Translations under genes and position numbers: made by a program
Source: Candidatus Aminicenantes bacterium
Lineage (GTDB): Bacteria > Acidobacteriota > Aminicenantia > UBA2199
Direction of reading: 5' to 3'
DNA length: 32,094 nucleotides
Assembly: GCA_011049425.1 (NCBI GenBank)
Contig: DSBM01000014.1
Span: forward strand, 1 to 32,094
The notes under the pieces: model-generated
What the model was told of the DNA's origin: nothing
Seen by the model: the letters and a program-made list of their open reading frames with translations, nothing else
Databases searched by the model: none
In this document: in pieces, positions 1-7,010 of the stretch
How the letters are laid out: each line of letters begins with the position of its first letter
Numbering within the stretch: the first letter of the stretch is position 1

Positions 1-207
1 AAGTTAAAAAGGTTTGAAAAGTTTTCACTTTCGAGTGTAGACTTTCGACTGAATATCCCTCGCCTCTTGCCACTTGCCACTTGCCCACTCTACTTTTCAC
101 TTTTCACTTGGTTGTCCTGTCTCCTGATACCTGACACCTGTCACCTGTCTTTTACTTTTCACTTTTCACTTTCCACTTTTATCTTTTCACTTTCGACTTT
201 CTCCTGC
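1..207. repeat. Core-less repeat tract: 8-bp arm joined to 7-bp-periodic arm
   Basis: Bases 1-25 are purine-rich and carry GTT(T)GAAAA-type octamers. From about base 26 the DNA changes to pyrimidine-rich heptamers that stay in phase to the moaA stop codon. The unit changes in blocks: TTTTCAC/TTTCGAC, then TTGCCAC, TTTTCAC, NNNCCTG (five in a row), then TTTTCAC/TTTCGAC again. The 13-mer TAGACTTTCGACT at 38-50 recurs at 25214-25226, and the left arm resembles 24837-24858. The tract ends directly at the moaA stop codon (208-210). No believable gene lies here; an open frame on the plus strand is low-complexity and then runs antisense to moaA/moeA. Confidence 0.8.
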
Positions 208-1014
208 TTACCCGCCGATCTGCCAATTGCCCACGGCATGACAGGACGTTCCGGCAGGGGGTTTGTCACGAATCGCCCTTTGGATGCAAGCCCGGATATC
301 CTGGAAGTCCACCGGGATCATCTGGTCGGAAAACAGGCAGGGTTTCAAAAATCCGTCCGCGGTCAGGCGGATGCGGTTGCAACGGTTACAGGGCAAAGGC
401 CGTTCAGCCGGGTTGGATACCGGGATGGAATTGTGGTCGCCCAGATTGTAATGGTGAATGCGCTGCAATCTCATATTCCTTTCGCGGCAGAAACGATCCA
501 ACGCCCGTATCTCCGCCTCGGTCGTATCCTGCATGACAACCATGTTGATTTTTGTGTTTTGAAACCCCGCGGATTCCGCCGCCCGGATGCCCCCGAGCAC
601 GCGGCTCAAATCCCCGACGCGGGTAATCATCCGGTACCGCCGCGGATCGATGCTGTCCACAGAGATGTTGAGGCGATCCAAGCCGGCCCGCTGCAAATCA
701 TCGGCATATCGGTCCAACAGTACGCCGTTGGTGGTCATGGCGATTTCACGGACCTTGGGAATGGCCCGCAACATTGCGACCAGGTCAACGACACCACGTC
801 TTACCAGGGGTTCACCCCCGGTAAGACGTATCTTCCAGAAGCCCATATCGGCAGCGGCTGCGGCGACCCTCGCCATTTTTTCATACGAGAGAATCTCGGT
901 ATGCCTTTTCAATTGAATACCGGATTCCGGCATGCAGTAGCGGCAACGCAGGTTGCAACGATCCGTTACGGATATGCGCAGGTAATGAATATCACGACCC
1001 CAGGAGTCGAACAT
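208..1014 (-). CDS. moaA: MoaA-like radical SAM GTP 3',8-cyclase, compact form
   Basis: Catalyses the first step of molybdopterin/tungstopterin synthesis, rearranging GTP to 3',8-cyclo-GTP in the cytoplasm. The N-terminus has the radical SAM cluster motif CNLRCRYC (residues 20-27) and the SAM-binding TGGEPLVR. The C-terminal half has the second cluster motif CNRCNRIRLTADG...C, including the NRIR arginines that contact GTP in this family, and the protein ends in the diagnostic Gly-Gly (NWQIGG). At 268 residues it is about 55-60 shorter than typical MoaA. The missing part lies between the TIM-barrel core and the second cluster, where only a short RIHHYNLGDHN-type linker is present. The start is supported by AAGGAGG eight bases upstream. 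It overlaps the end of moeA by 23 bases and is the last gene of the wtp-moe-moa operon. The function is well supported; the effect of the shortened middle is unknown. Confidence 0.88.
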   Translation of the reverse strand: MFDSWGRDIHYLRISVTDRCNLRCRYCMPESGIQLKRHTEILSYEKMARVAAAAADMGFWKIRLTGGEPLVRRGVVDLVAMLRAIPKVREIAMTTNGVLLDRYADDLQRAGLDRLNISVDSIDPRRYRMITRVGDLSRVLGGIRAAESAGFQNTKINMVVMQDTTEAEIRALDRFCRERNMRLQRIHHYNLGDHNSIPVSNPAERPLPCNRCNRIRLTADGFLKPCLFSDQMIPVDFQDIRACIQRAIRDKPPAGTSCHAVGNWQIGG

Positions 1015-2167
1015 AGACTTCCTCCTTGGCAGATAATTGTTTCACTCCAGCGGGGATTTCCAGCAACCCGTCCGCTCCGGGCAAGGCAAAAATATGGGCT
1101 GATCCATGGTAGTCGGGAATCACCGCCCGGCCACTTTCCAGCCGTACCGGCAGGAAGGTCGTGCGCCTCACTTTGCTCCTTCGCCAGGTATCGGCCATGG
1201 GCACCGCAACTGTTCTGGGGCGATACACATGGCCCATCATGCGATACAGGAACGGGCGGATCATAATCTCAAACACCACAAAAGCGGATACCGGGTTCCC
1301 CGGCAAACCGAACACAAAGCCCTTTTCATGACTGCCGAAAACCGTGGGCTTGCCCGGTTTGATGGTGACGCGGGTGAAATGCAAACGTACGCCCAGCGAC
1401 TCGAGCGCATCGGGCACGTAATCAAAATCACCCATGGAAACACCTCCGGACAAGATCACCAGGTCGGACTCCTCCAGGGCGTTGCGCAAGGCGTTGCGAA
1501 TGCATTGCGGATCATCTTCCACCCGGCGTGCAAATACCGCGTCAACCCCCATCTGGCGCAAATGAGTCCGGATGGATGTACTGTTGGAGTCAAAGATCTG
1601 CCCGGGCTTTAAAGACCCTCCCGGGGAAACAATCTCTGATCCCGTTACCAGGATTCCTACGCGGGGAATACGAAAAACCTGGAGACGTCCCCGCCCGATC
1701 GCCGCGGCCACGGCGGTTTCCGCCGGGCCCATGCGCGTTCCCCGTGCCAGGATAAGATCACCCGGCTTGACATCTTCTCCCTGCCGGCAGATATTGCGGG
1801 CCGCGTTACGGCTGGAAAAATAAACATTTCCACCCCGCTCCTCGCTGACTTCCCGCACCACCACCTGGTCCGCTCCCTTGGGAACAGGAGCCCCGGTCAT
1901 GATGCGCACGGCTTCGCCGGCGCCAACGGCTCTTTCGGGAAAGTCTCCCGCGGCCACGACTCCCGTTACCCTGAACTGCTGGGATTTGTCTCTAGAGTTG
2001 ATTGCGTACCCGTCCATTGCCGCCTTGTCAAACGGCGGCATCTCAATGGCTGAAACCAGATCTTCGGCCAGGATGCGGCCATAGGACCGGCTCAAAGGTA
2101 CAGACTCTACATCAGGCTGCAGTTCGGCTTGATCCAATATCGACAGGGCGTCTTTTAATCCAATCAT
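992..2167 (-). CDS. moeA: MoeA, molybdopterin molybdenum/tungsten transferase
   Basis: Inserts molybdate or tungstate into adenylylated molybdopterin, the final step of cofactor synthesis. The 391 residues match the usual MoeA length of about 400. Visible hallmarks are PPFDKAAMDGYA near residue 44 (consensus PPFDNSAMDGYA), TGAPVPKGADQVV, the MoCF/MPT-binding core VTGSEIV and LSGGVSMGDFDYV, KPGKPTVFG and GLPGNPVSAF. A C-terminal beta-barrel (domain IV) follows. It starts 12 bases after the wtpC stop and overlaps moaA, so it is translated from the same messenger. Lying directly behind a tungstate-type importer, it may load tungsten rather than molybdenum; the protein sequence alone cannot tell these apart. 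Confidence 0.93.
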   Translation of the reverse strand: MIGLKDALSILDQAELQPDVESVPLSRSYGRILAEDLVSAIEMPPFDKAAMDGYAINSRDKSQQFRVTGVVAAGDFPERAVGAGEAVRIMTGAPVPKGADQVVVREVSEERGGNVYFSSRNAARNICRQGEDVKPGDLILARGTRMGPAETAVAAAIGRGRLQVFRIPRVGILVTGSEIVSPGGSLKPGQIFDSNSTSIRTHLRQMGVDAVFARRVEDDPQCIRNALRNALEESDLVILSGGVSMGDFDYVPDALESLGVRLHFTRVTIKPGKPTVFGSHEKGFVFGLPGNPVSAFVVFEIMIRPFLYRMMGHVYRPRTVAVPMADTWRRSKVRRTTFLPVRLESGRAVIPDYHGSAHIFALPGADGLLEIPAGVKQLSAKEEVYVRLLGS

Positions 2168-2179
2168 GTTCTTTATCCT

Positions 2180-3190
2180 CTAATGTTCAAAACAACGGAT
2201 GGCCGAGACCTTAAGTGTGAGAATCACCTCATCGCCCACCCGTATCCCCATTTCATCCAGGCTGGTACGGGTAATTCCCACTACAAGCTCCACTCCAGCG
2301 TCAACCAGGACCTCCGCACCGGCGGAGTTGCCCATAACCGCACTGATGCGGCCCTTGACATGGTTGCGGGCGGATGAATCAAGGACGCTTCGCGATACCA
2401 GGATATCCTCTGCGCGAATCGCGGCATAGGCGAATTCCGATTCCTGTAGCGGCACCTGAATATCCCAATTGCCCACGCGCATCTTGCCCCCGCGCACCGG
2501 GCCCGAAAAGATGTTGCGGTAACCCATGAAGTCGGCGACTTCCCGACTGGCGGGGCGGGTCAGGATCTCGTCTGGTGGACCCGTTTGAATCAAACGTCCA
2601 TCCATCATCAACGCTACGCGGTCCGCCAGGCTCAAGGCCTCTTCAAAATCGTGGGTCACCTGCACAAATGTCGCACCGGTCAGGCTGTGAAGCCTGCGCA
2701 ACAGTTTCTGGGTTCGCAAGCGGTTGGCGCGATCCAACGCCGCGGTGGGCTCGTCCAGCAGCAACAATCGGGGCCGGATCGCCAGTGCCCGGGCAATGGC
2801 CACGCGCTGTTTTTCTCCACCGGAAAGGGTGCGTACATCCCGCCGCAATAGGTGCAACAGGTGCAATTCTTCAGCCAAACCGTGTACCCGTTCGCGGATT
2901 TCCTTTTTATCTATTTTCCGTACTTTCAAGCCGTACGCGATATTTTTAAATACATCCATGTGAGGAAAGAGCATGTAATCCTGGTAAATAAAGCCCAGCG
3001 CCCGGTCATCCACACCGTTTACCCGCCCGGAATCCGGAGAGGCGAGCCCGGCCATCAACTCAAGCAGCAAGGTTTTTCCCGCTCCCGACGGCCCCATAAG
3101 CACAAAAAACTCCCCTTCCTCGACGCAAAGATCAATATCTTGCAGGGAAAACCCGCCCAGGTTGCGCGTAACCCCTTGCATGCGGATCAT
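2180..3190 (-). CDS. wtpC: Tungstate/molybdate ABC transporter ATPase (WtpC/ModC type)
   Basis: Cytoplasmic ATPase that powers oxyanion import through WtpB. In order it shows Walker A GPSGAGKT (about residue 34), Q-loop YQDYMLFPH, signature LSGGEKQRVAIARAL, Walker B LLLLDEP, and the H-loop THD, followed by an extension of about 110 residues that looks like a TOBE/MOP oxyanion-sensing domain (VKGRISAVMGNSAGAEVLVDAG). The 336 residues fit ModC/WtpC. Its ATG overlaps the wtpB stop by four bases, indicating translational coupling. The family is certain. The choice of Wtp over Mod rests on the neighbouring binding protein. Confidence 0.9.
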   Translation of the reverse strand: MIRMQGVTRNLGGFSLQDIDLCVEEGEFFVLMGPSGAGKTLLLELMAGLASPDSGRVNGVDDRALGFIYQDYMLFPHMDVFKNIAYGLKVRKIDKKEIRERVHGLAEELHLLHLLRRDVRTLSGGEKQRVAIARALAIRPRLLLLDEPTAALDRANRLRTQKLLRRLHSLTGATFVQVTHDFEEALSLADRVALMMDGRLIQTGPPDEILTRPASREVADFMGYRNIFSGPVRGGKMRVGNWDIQVPLQESEFAYAAIRAEDILVSRSVLDSSARNHVKGRISAVMGNSAGAEVLVDAGVELVVGITRTSLDEMGIRVGDEVILTLKVSAIRCFEH

Positions 3191-3969
3191 CGGCGCCGTT
3201 CCTCCACCAGCCTCAAGCTGATAAAAACCACCAGGCTGATCAGAATCAACAGCACGGTGACCGGCAATGCGTATTTCAAGCCGAAATTCTGAAAGCGTTC
3301 AAAAATCATGACCGGCGCCGTCATGGGATGATATGCCAGGATGACCACCGCTCCGAATTCCGATATGCCTCGACCCAACATCATAATGGAACCCGAAAGA
3401 ATGGATTTGCGCACCATGGGCAAGCTGACAGAGAAAAAGGTTTTCCAGGGTCCCGCACCCAGGCTGCGTGCGGTTTTTTCATAGCGCTCGTCCACCATCC
3501 GGAAACCGCTCTTTGCCGCGTTTACAAGAAAAGGCACCGAAACAAAAAACATGGCCAGGGAAATGCCGGCTTCCGTGCCCACCACAGATATTCCGCTAAC
3601 CCGGTGAAAAAAGGATTGCCTCCCCCAAACAGACAAAAGCGCGATTCCGGCTGCCGTATGCGGAATGATCACGGGAAGATCAATAATGCCTTCCAGAACA
3701 CGCCTACCGGGGAAATTGCGCCTGGCCAGAATCCATGCCAGGGGGATTCCCATCACCAGTGCGGCCAGGGTCGCCCACAGGGATGCACGCAAAGTCAGCA
3801 TAATGGCGGAACGCACTTCGCTATCCGCGGCTGTCCGGGACAACTCGCTTGCATCCACCGTCAGGAGCATGCGCAATAGCGGCACCGCAATCAAAAGCAC
3901 CAGGGCAAAGCCAAAAACGGAAAAGACTCCCACAAAAAACCTGCGAGCATTCCCGGCACACGTTTTCAC
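3187..3969 (-). CDS. wtpB: Tungstate/molybdate ABC transporter permease (WtpB type)
   Basis: Inner-membrane subunit of the oxyanion importer, with about six hydrophobic helices over 260 residues. The coupling loop that docks on the ATPase is visible as EKTARSLGAGPWKTFFSVSLP. A signature shared with archaeal WtpB/ModB proteins follows (ISEFGAVVILAYHPMTAPV). The start codon is GTG at 3969-3967, preceded by GGAGAG; no ATG fits better. It lies six bases after the wtpA stop and overlaps wtpC by four bases. Resemblance to WtpB is stronger than to proteobacterial ModB, mainly from this long motif. Confidence 0.9.
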   Translation of the reverse strand: MKTCAGNARRFFVGVFSVFGFALVLLIAVPLLRMLLTVDASELSRTAADSEVRSAIMLTLRASLWATLAALVMGIPLAWILARRNFPGRRVLEGIIDLPVIIPHTAAGIALLSVWGRQSFFHRVSGISVVGTEAGISLAMFFVSVPFLVNAAKSGFRMVDERYEKTARSLGAGPWKTFFSVSLPMVRKSILSGSIMMLGRGISEFGAVVILAYHPMTAPVMIFERFQNFGLKYALPVTVLLILISLVVFISLRLVEERRR

Positions 3970-3975
3970 TGTGGA

Positions 3976-4941
3976 TTACTCTCCGCTTGCCAGTAATTCC
4001 GCCAACTTTCGGGGCAATCGTTCCGGGTAGTCAACCCGGGGCGGCGAAATAGAAGACTGGCCGTTTCGACTCATAATGCGCCGCCCTTCTTTTCCCAACA
4101 GAAAGGCAATGAATCTAACTCCCAGTGCGGGATGTTCAGCATTGCGTGGCAAAGTCACTCCATAGACCATCGGTGTGCCACGCATTTCAATCCATTCTCC
4201 CGGAGCATTTCCGCTCAGGCGTACAGAGACGGTTGCGTATCGCTGGGCCTGATGGGGCGATTTCAGGTTGATTTCATCCGGCAGGATCAGGAAGGGGGCG
4301 CGATGCTGTTCGGCCACACTGCGATAGATAAATATATAATCCAGTTCTCCTGCTTCCAACATGGCGATCAGGTCAACTTCTTTCGGTCGCAGATTGCGTA
4401 ACGGCATTGCGGCACGAAGTTTTTCGTCCAGATTCCTTGCCAGCGGATCTTTTATTGCATAGTAACGCGCAGCCAATTGCCATGTCATAACGGTTCGGTA
4501 ACCGCAGGGGTCGGCGTTTGGATCCGAGTGACCGTATTGCACCCCTTCACGCAACAGGATCCGGTACCAGTTATCCGCGTTGATTTCGCGGCTGTAGCGG
4601 CTGTCTTCGCGATACATGATCACCATCTCGTTGGTGGCGAAATCGATACACCAATGCGCGTGTTCGGGAATCAACAGGTTGCGGATCACCTGTGAATCCG
4701 CCGAAGCCATTACTTCGGCTTGCCGCCCCAGATCGCTGATCTGGCGGGCCGCTGTACGGCTGCCGTGCGCTTCAAGCCGGACTTTGATGCCGGGATTCTC
4801 CGCCATAAAGGCCGCGGCCGCTTCACGGAAAGGTACGGATAAGGAACCGGCATGAAGCACATGCATGGTGGTGATTTCGCTTTTCGAGCAGGATAGCCCA
4901 AGCAGCAGCGGGACCGCCGCCAGCAATCGCCAAATTCGCAT
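3976..4941 (-). CDS. wtpA: Tungstate/molybdate-binding protein WtpA (extracytoplasmic)
   Basis: Captures tungstate or molybdate outside the membrane and delivers it to WtpBC. Conserved WtpA features include LHAGSLSVPF near the N-terminus, FATNEMVIMY, SDPNADPCGYRTVM, PKEVDLIAMLEAGELDYIFI, YRSVAEQH and LPDEINLKSP; this series marks WtpA rather than ModA. The N-terminus MRIWRLLAAVPLLLGLSC is a signal peptide, probably lipoprotein type although the lipobox is not canonical. I place the start at 4941 (321 residues) because AAAGGAG lies at proper distance. The ATG at 4947 touches that site, and the open frame further upstream is the riboswitch. First gene of the operon, controlled by the leader RNA described below. 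Confidence 0.9.
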   Translation of the reverse strand: MRIWRLLAAVPLLLGLSCSKSEITTMHVLHAGSLSVPFREAAAAFMAENPGIKVRLEAHGSRTAARQISDLGRQAEVMASADSQVIRNLLIPEHAHWCIDFATNEMVIMYREDSRYSREINADNWYRILLREGVQYGHSDPNADPCGYRTVMTWQLAARYYAIKDPLARNLDEKLRAAMPLRNLRPKEVDLIAMLEAGELDYIFIYRSVAEQHRAPFLILPDEINLKSPHQAQRYATVSVRLSGNAPGEWIEMRGTPMVYGVTLPRNAEHPALGVRFIAFLLGKEGRRIMSRNGQSSISPPRVDYPERLPRKLAELLASGE

Positions 4942-4947
4942 ACGCAT

Positions 4948-4987
4948 CTCCTTTACAGGAAAAGGAGGACCGGGCCGATTCTCCTTT
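4948..4987 (-). promoter_or_regulatory. Translational expression platform of the wtpA riboswitch
   Basis: Reading the minus strand, AAAGGAG occurs twice: as the 3' part of the aptamer (4987-4981) and as the wtpA ribosome binding site (4954-4948). Between them lies CTCCTTT (4967-4961), complementary to both. Pairing with the second copy gives a perfect 7-bp hairpin with a six-base loop that hides the binding site. Pairing with the first copy would dismantle the aptamer P1 stem and free the site. This is a readable two-state switch. The inferred direction is OFF when the aptamer is closed by its ligand. Confidence 0.75.
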
Positions 4988-5094
4988 CCACGGCGGTTTT
5001 GAGCCGCCTTCCGGGAGGCCGGAGGATTTCTCCACCGACCCTGTCGGCCCCAACGGCATGGCCTGTACCGGCCGCAGCCGCGAGGCTCGGAGAA
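4979..5094 (-). promoter_or_regulatory. Moco/Tuco-family riboswitch aptamer
   Basis: The minus-strand leader contains, in order, CTCCGAGCC (5092-5084), GGCCTCCCGG and GTGGAAAGGAG (ending 4981), which I recognise as conserved segments of the molybdenum/tungsten-cofactor RNA. Stem P1 pairs 5094-5089 with 4984-4979 (6 bp). P2 pairs GGCCGG (5073-5068) with CCGGCC (5022-5017). Between them are hairpins CCGAC/GTCGG and GGAG/CTCC, and a GGCGG/CCGCC hairpin with a long loop lies at 5008-4992. It precedes a tungstate importer plus moeA and moaA, the known context of this family. Whether it is the Moco form or the P3-less Tuco form needs covariance-model scoring. Confidence 0.82.
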
Positions 5095-5101
5095 CAACCC
5101 C

Positions 5102-5130
5102 ATTCTACACTGCCCTGCTTTTTCCGTCAA
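5102..5130 (-). promoter_or_regulatory. Sigma70-type promoter of the wtp-moe-moa operon
   Basis: On the minus strand TTGACG (5130-5125) and TAGAAT (5107-5102) are separated by exactly 17 bases. Transcription would start near 5095, immediately before the riboswitch P1 stem, so the aptamer is the first thing transcribed. Confidence 0.75.
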
Positions 5131-5289
5131 CGTGAAGGAAAGCCACAATGTGGTAGAATCTCAAATCGCTTCAAACCAAATGATCTTGCCCAATCCCAAG
5201 ACAAATCCAACAGAGATCTTCACGGGTCTGACATGAACCCTGAGACTCTTCAATGCGTACCATTCCCGTATCTATAAAGGAGGCAAGTT

Positions 5290-5733
5290 ATGAAAACCGT
5301 TTTTTCTCTCGCCCTGATTGCGTTACTGCTGGGACTGCCGTTGACCGCGGAAACAGCCGGCGAACAAGAAGCCATTAAACAGACCATCATCTCGGCCTAC
5401 CAGGAGGGCCTGATCAACAACGGTGACACGGAAGCAGTGCTGCGGGGATTCCATCCCGGATTCAACCTGCTGATCAAGCGCGACAACATGCTGGAGAAAC
5501 TTCCCATCTACAACTGGATCCAATCCACGGAAGAGAAAGTAAAAGCGGGCCGGCTGCCCAGAAAAGACAAGGCGGAGTTCTCTTTCCCGCTGGTGGACAT
5601 CACCAACGATACCGCCGTAGTCAAAGTCCATTTCTCAATAGCAAACAAATTGATCTTTACCGACTACCTGCTGCTCTACCGCTTCGATGACGGTTGGAAG
5701 ATCGTTGCCAAAGTGTACCACAAGCACGAATGA
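5290..5733 (+). CDS. Secreted NTF2-like/lumazine-binding-like protein
   Basis: A 147-residue protein with a cleavable signal peptide (residues 1 to about 20, ending near LTAETAG). The rest follows the pattern of small NTF2-like cone-shaped domains: an N-terminal helix with AIKQTIISAYQEGLIN, then alternating strands ending in LLLYRFDDGWKIVAKVYHKH. The GWKIVAKVYH ending is typical of the putative lumazine-binding/SnoaL-like group. AAAGGAGG sits at ideal distance before the ATG. These domains usually bind small ligands or are enzymes without a fixed function; nothing here shows a substrate. It stands alone, divergent from the wtp operon. Confidence 0.75.
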   Translation: MKTVFSLALIALLLGLPLTAETAGEQEAIKQTIISAYQEGLINNGDTEAVLRGFHPGFNLLIKRDNMLEKLPIYNWIQSTEEKVKAGRLPRKDKAEFSFPLVDITNDTAVVKVHFSIANKLIFTDYLLLYRFDDGWKIVAKVYHKHE

Positions 5734-5738
5734 CGCGG

Positions 5739-5767
5739 TTGAATATCCATTGCTGACAAAGTATATT
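5739..5767 (+). promoter_or_regulatory. Promoter before the baeRF3 gene
   Basis: TTGAAT (5739-5744) and TATATT (5762-5767) are separated by 17 bases. Start would be near 5774, giving a leader of about 75 bases to the GTG at 5850. Confidence 0.55.
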
Positions 5768-5849
5768 GTTACTGGAGTGGAAAAGCGGCGGCCTGGTGTT
5801 TCGGCCGCCAATGATAATTCCGCTTTACGCACAAATGGGGAGGTTCACC

Positions 5850-7001
5850 GTGATCAACTTTAGAACGGATTTAGCGCTGGGAATTCTGGATTCCCACGAA
5901 GCTCCTTGCTTATCATTGTTTCAGCCGACCCATCGCCACCCGCCCCAGAATCGGCAGGACCCGATTCGCTATCGCAATCTGGTCAAAACGCTGGAAGCTT
6001 CATTGCGGCAAAAATATGGCAAACGTGAGACCGATGCCTTGTTGGATCCGTTTACGGCGTTGTCTGCCGATCAGGAATTGTGGTCCAATACCCTGGATGG
6101 ACTTGCCGTTCTGGGAAACAAGAACATCTTCCGTGTATACAAGCTTCAACGCCATGTACAGGAATTGGCGGTCGCGGCGGACAGTTTTCACATCAAACCC
6201 CTGCTCCGCCTGCTGCAAACCCGGGATAGCTACCACGTACTCGGAATCACCCGCAAACAGATTCGGCTCTATGAAGGAAACCGTGACGCTTTGGACGAAA
6301 TCCCCACGGCCGGTGAAATTCCCCGTACAATGATCGACGCCTTGGGAAAAGAAGTCACTGAACCCCATTTGACGGTTGCCTCTTACGGGGGATCCGGAAA
6401 CACGCAATCGCCGATGCATCACGGTCACGGTGGGCGCAAAGCCGAAGTGGACCTGGACACGGAACGTTTCTTCCGCAAAGTCGACAAAGGAATCCTCAAG
6501 CACCATTCGCAGCCATCGGGGTTGCCCCTGATCCTCGCGACTCTACCGGAACATCGCGCCATATTCAATCGCATCAGCCACAACCCACACCTCCTGGAAC
6601 AGGGTGTTGACACTCACCCGGATTCCTTAAACACGGAGGAGCTGCGCAAACGCGCCTGGCAGATTATGGAGCCCCACTTCAGGTCACGCCTGTCCACTCT
6701 GGCCGGCCGCTTCAATGAAGCCAGATCGCAGGGACGAGGTGTGGATGCCCTGGAAGATATCGCGGCAGCGGTTGTGGCCGGGCGCGTGGGCACCCTGTTG
6801 GTGGAAGCTGAAAAACTGATTCCTGGAAATATCGATCCTGTCAACGGCAAGATCGTTTTCGGCAGCCTTGACGATCCGGCAACAGACGACATCCTGGATG
6901 ACCTGGTCATGCTTGCCCTGAACACCGGCGCCGAAGTCCTGGTTGTACCGGGCGATACCATGCCCGCCGAAACCGGGGCGGCGGCGTTGCTGCGCTACTG
7001 A
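5850..7001 (+). CDS. baeRF3-type protein (bacterial archaeo-eukaryotic release factor family)
   Basis: Resembles family 3 of the bacterial archaeo-eukaryotic release-factor-like proteins, predicted to act on stalled or hibernating ribosomes. The N-terminal stretch CLSLFQPTHRHPPQNRQDPI followed by RYRNLVKTLEASL is the family signature. A middle eRF1 domain-2-like region follows, with a charged His/Gly-rich loop (MHHGHGGRKAEVDLDTERFF). The C-terminal eRF1 domain-3-like part ends with ALNTGAEVLVVPGDTMP. No GGQ peptidyl-hydrolase motif is present, as usual for this family. I choose the GTG at 5850 (383 residues) because GGGGAGG lies six bases upstream; the longer frame from 5766 starts inside the promoter. 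It converges on the Crp-type gene with only nine bases between them. Confidence 0.75.
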   Translation: MINFRTDLALGILDSHEAPCLSLFQPTHRHPPQNRQDPIRYRNLVKTLEASLRQKYGKRETDALLDPFTALSADQELWSNTLDGLAVLGNKNIFRVYKLQRHVQELAVAADSFHIKPLLRLLQTRDSYHVLGITRKQIRLYEGNRDALDEIPTAGEIPRTMIDALGKEVTEPHLTVASYGGSGNTQSPMHHGHGGRKAEVDLDTERFFRKVDKGILKHHSQPSGLPLILATLPEHRAIFNRISHNPHLLEQGVDTHPDSLNTEELRKRAWQIMEPHFRSRLSTLAGRFNEARSQGRGVDALEDIAAAVVAGRVGTLLVEAEKLIPGNIDPVNGKIVFGSLDDPATDDILDDLVMLALNTGAEVLVVPGDTMPAETGAAALLRY

Positions 7002-7010
7002 CAATAGGTG

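Noticed and set aside
26-207. CRISPR-like array
   Set aside because: Units are 7 bp with no longer repeat/spacer alternation and there are no cas genes.
67-1266. Long plus-strand open frame of 399 codons
   Set aside because: It begins in the heptamer tract and then runs antisense to moaA and moeA, both of which have clear motifs. Low-complexity start and no homology-like pattern.
4942-5148. N-terminal extension of wtpA
   Set aside because: The stretch is the riboswitch leader, transcribed from a promoter inside it, and encodes a Cys/Arg/Gly-rich sequence before a normal signal peptide.
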